From a virus: a DNA stretch of 23,522 nt. Below the pieces are notes generated by a model. The model saw nothing but the letters and a program-made list of their open reading frames with translations, ran no database searches and was not told the DNA's origin. Location of the stretch: IMG/VR virus record IMGVR_UViG_3300033141_000891, positions 1-23,522 of that record; one strand, written 5' to 3'. Numbering within the stretch: the first letter of the stretch is position 1; every line of letters begins with the position of its first letter. Shown piece after piece: positions 22,179 to 23,522 of this stretch. The position numbers and the translations under genes were made by a program.

Positions 22179-23159
22179 CTAATCTCTCCACTGATACCCA
22201 TGCTCCCGCAACTGTCCCTTGAACCATGCAATGAACTTGGCCATCGGGTTTCGCACATCGGGACGGCCGCGAATGCGCTCAGCTTTCCCGTAGCAGCCTT
22301 GAGCTGCGGTCACCGGTGGCCCAAGGTGTCCCTCACAGACATGCCCTGCGATGATCTCGAAACTCGTCTGATCGGCGGAGTGTTGCTGGCGGGTCTTGTC
22401 CTTCGCCGAGTAGTCAAGGGCGAGCTTGATCCGCTGGATCACCGCCTGCGGGTTGACGCGTTGCCCGCTCGAATTCGAAACCGAATCGGCCTGCCCCCCC
22501 TCCTTGGTCGAGACCGAGACTGCCTCCGTCTCTGCCTCGCCGGTTTGTTCGTCGGGAGTCTCCGTGGAGATAACGGGCTTCGGCTTCGGCTCTGCCTCTG
22601 GCTCTGGCTTCGGCTTCGGCTTCGGCTTCGGCTTCGGCTTCGGCTTCGGCTTCGGCTTCGGCTTCGGCTCTGGAGACACAACGTCCACAGAACCTTCCGG
22701 GTCTGGTTGCTTTGTGGGCGTTGTCCTGGAGGTTTTGTGGGGTTTTCGTGGTCTGCCGGAAGTGCCGCATCGGGCAGGACTTCCGTCATACCAAGTCAGT
22801 CCGGCGCGGTCGAGATACTCCCGCCAATTATTGTCGGCGTGGTCCTTCACGTCATGGACTACGAGTCGGTATTTTCTGTGTTTGTCCACGAACCCGCACT
22901 TGATAAGCACCGCAATCAGCTCGTCGGCGTCCCAGTTGTAGCCAATCCCCTGGCAGATGACCTCGTTGGGCCACTTGCCGATGTCGCCCTGAATCGCAAA
23001 CTTCGCGCACCACTGCCAGAGGCTTTCCATGATCCCAATGGCCATGAGCCTCCCGGATATTCCCGATGGTACTCCAAGACTCGGTTGCGAAGCCCGGATG
23101 CGGTCGAGTTCCGCCGCGAGCATCAGCATCTTCGGGTGATCTATCGCAGTGCGTTTCAT
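22179..23159 (-). CDS. Replisome-organiser-like protein with Lys-Pro repeat
   Basis: A 326-residue protein starting at the ATG (23159) that overlaps the resolvase stop (ATGA). Residues 1-120 resemble the N-terminal winged-helix region of phage replisome organisers: the opening KRTAIDHPKMLMLAAELDRI, then ESLWQWCAKFAIQGDIGKWP, the LIAVLIKCGFVD helix and the strand YRLVVHDVKDHADN. Residues about 162-195 are a Lys-Pro and Glu-Pro dipeptide run, encoded by the hexanucleotide repeat at 22576-22671. The C-terminal 70 residues are another helical domain (NPMAKFIAWFKGQLREHGYQ). Proteins with this layout bind the phage origin and load the helicase. The family call rests on sequence pattern only. Confidence 0.7.
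   Translation of the reverse strand: MKRTAIDHPKMLMLAAELDRIRASQPSLGVPSGISGRLMAIGIMESLWQWCAKFAIQGDIGKWPNEVICQGIGYNWDADELIAVLIKCGFVDKHRKYRLVVHDVKDHADNNWREYLDRAGLTWYDGSPARCGTSGRPRKPHKTSRTTPTKQPDPEGSVDVVSPEPKPKPKPKPKPKPKPKPKPKPEPEAEPKPKPVISTETPDEQTGEAETEAVSVSTKEGGQADSVSNSSGQRVNPQAVIQRIKLALDYSAKDKTRQQHSADQTSFEIIAGHVCEGHLGPPVTAAQGCYGKAERIRGRPDVRNPMAKFIAWFKGQLREHGYQWRD
22576..22671. repeat. Hexanucleotide tandem repeat GGCTTC
   Basis: Sixteen units of six bases, of which ten (22606-22665) are perfect copies of GGCTTC on the plus strand. It encodes the Lys-Pro dipeptide run of the replisome-organiser-like protein. Units outside the perfect block differ by one or two bases and encode Glu-Pro or Ala. 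Perfect repetition of a six-base unit keeps the reading frame when copy number changes, so length may vary between isolates. Confidence 0.95.
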
Positions 23160-23522
23160 GATGCGAGCTCCTTCTCGTCTGCGCTGAACAGCGTGTCCTG
23201 GGGAACCTGAATCTCTACCTCCACGCCCTCCTTGCCCTTCTCGGCGTAGCGCTTGGCGAGCCTGCCGTCCACGACGTGACAATCATCCACCCACATGCCG
23301 ACGTTGGTCAGAGCGTCGAGCAGCGCCTTGTCGAGGTTATCGACGTCGGGCCTGCTCGTCGGGAACCGGGGCGCGGAGGGCTTCAACCGATGCGAGTTTC
23401 CGCCGGTTCCATAGTGCGACTTCGGACGGGGCAAGAGGAAAACGCGAGTGACCCGCACGGGACCGGCTATGGGCTCCTCCAGCACATGACCGAGCGCAGC
23501 GCAGGCGATCTCCGTCTTCCAG
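23156..23522 (-). CDS. rusA: RusA-type Holliday junction resolvase, 5' end outside window
   Basis: The frame is open through the right edge, so the gene begins beyond it; an internal GTG at 23485 is not the true start because the in-frame sequence before it (WKTEIACAALGHV) fits the family. The 121 visible residues contain the strand RVTRVFLLPRPKSHYG, then the catalytic region RPDVDNLDKALLDAL and the acid pair VDDCHVVDGRLAKRY. These are the D-x-D and D-D elements and the conserved Lys of RusA. The enzyme cuts Holliday junctions and resolves branched replication intermediates before packaging. The stop overlaps the next ATG. Confidence 0.85.
   Translation of the reverse strand, partial: WKTEIACAALGHVLEEPIAGPVRVTRVFLLPRPKSHYGTGGNSHRLKPSAPRFPTSRPDVDNLDKALLDALTNVGMWVDDCHVVDGRLAKRYAEKGKEGVEVEIQVPQDTLFSADEKELAS

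Noticed and set aside
22606-22665. The GGCTTC repeats as a CRISPR array or a set of iteron origin sites.
   Set aside because: There are no spacers and the six-base unit stays in frame as Lys-Pro codons. Iterons are usually longer and spaced.

Overview
The window is a stretch of a tailed double-stranded DNA phage genome (or a prophage). Every gene I can support lies on the minus strand, so transcription runs from base 23522 towards base 1. Genes are packed with overlaps of 1 to about 30 bases, often ATGA or GTGA stop/start overlaps, and gaps rarely exceed 100 bases. The order is a textbook replication, packaging, head, virion-appendage order. I see no tape measure, tail tube or tail sheath gene, and there is an adaptor-type protein after the capsid gene. 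This fits a short-tailed (podovirus-like) particle, but the window ends before that can be settled. The host is inferred only. A lipoprotein with a lipobox and a protein with a signal peptide plus a PEP-CTERM tail suggest a double-membraned bacterium that uses exosortase sorting, such as a planctomycete or a verrucomicrobial or proteobacterial exosortase carrier.

Layout in the direction of transcription: 23522-21758 holds a RusA-type resolvase (runs off the right edge), a replisome-organiser-like protein with a Lys-Pro repeat, and a small winged-helix-like protein, followed by a possible terminator. 21701-19388 holds the small terminase subunit and a large terminase that is split into an ATPase gene and a nuclease gene joined by ATGA. 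19394-16080 holds two small proteins, the portal, three small basic proteins and a zinc-ribbon protein. A strong intrinsic terminator and a probable tRNA-Met follow. 15818-9722 is the head block: scaffold, major capsid, concanavalin-like protein, head-tail adaptor, beta-rich virion protein, the PEP-CTERM protein with its own promoter, and a second concanavalin-like protein. A second terminator, closely related to the first, closes this block. 9605-8648 holds three small membrane or lipoprotein genes that look like part of a lysis cassette. 8633-1 holds virion appendage genes, including a 725-residue protein with six cysteine-rich repeats, a probable beta-helix protein, a coiled-coil protein and a gene that runs off the left edge.

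The points most worth a second look are: a PEP-CTERM protein carried inside a phage structural operon; its promoter, placed so that the local transcript would lack one arm of a hairpin that covers the ribosome binding site; the split terminase; the six-repeat cysteine-rich protein; and two related terminators around the head block.
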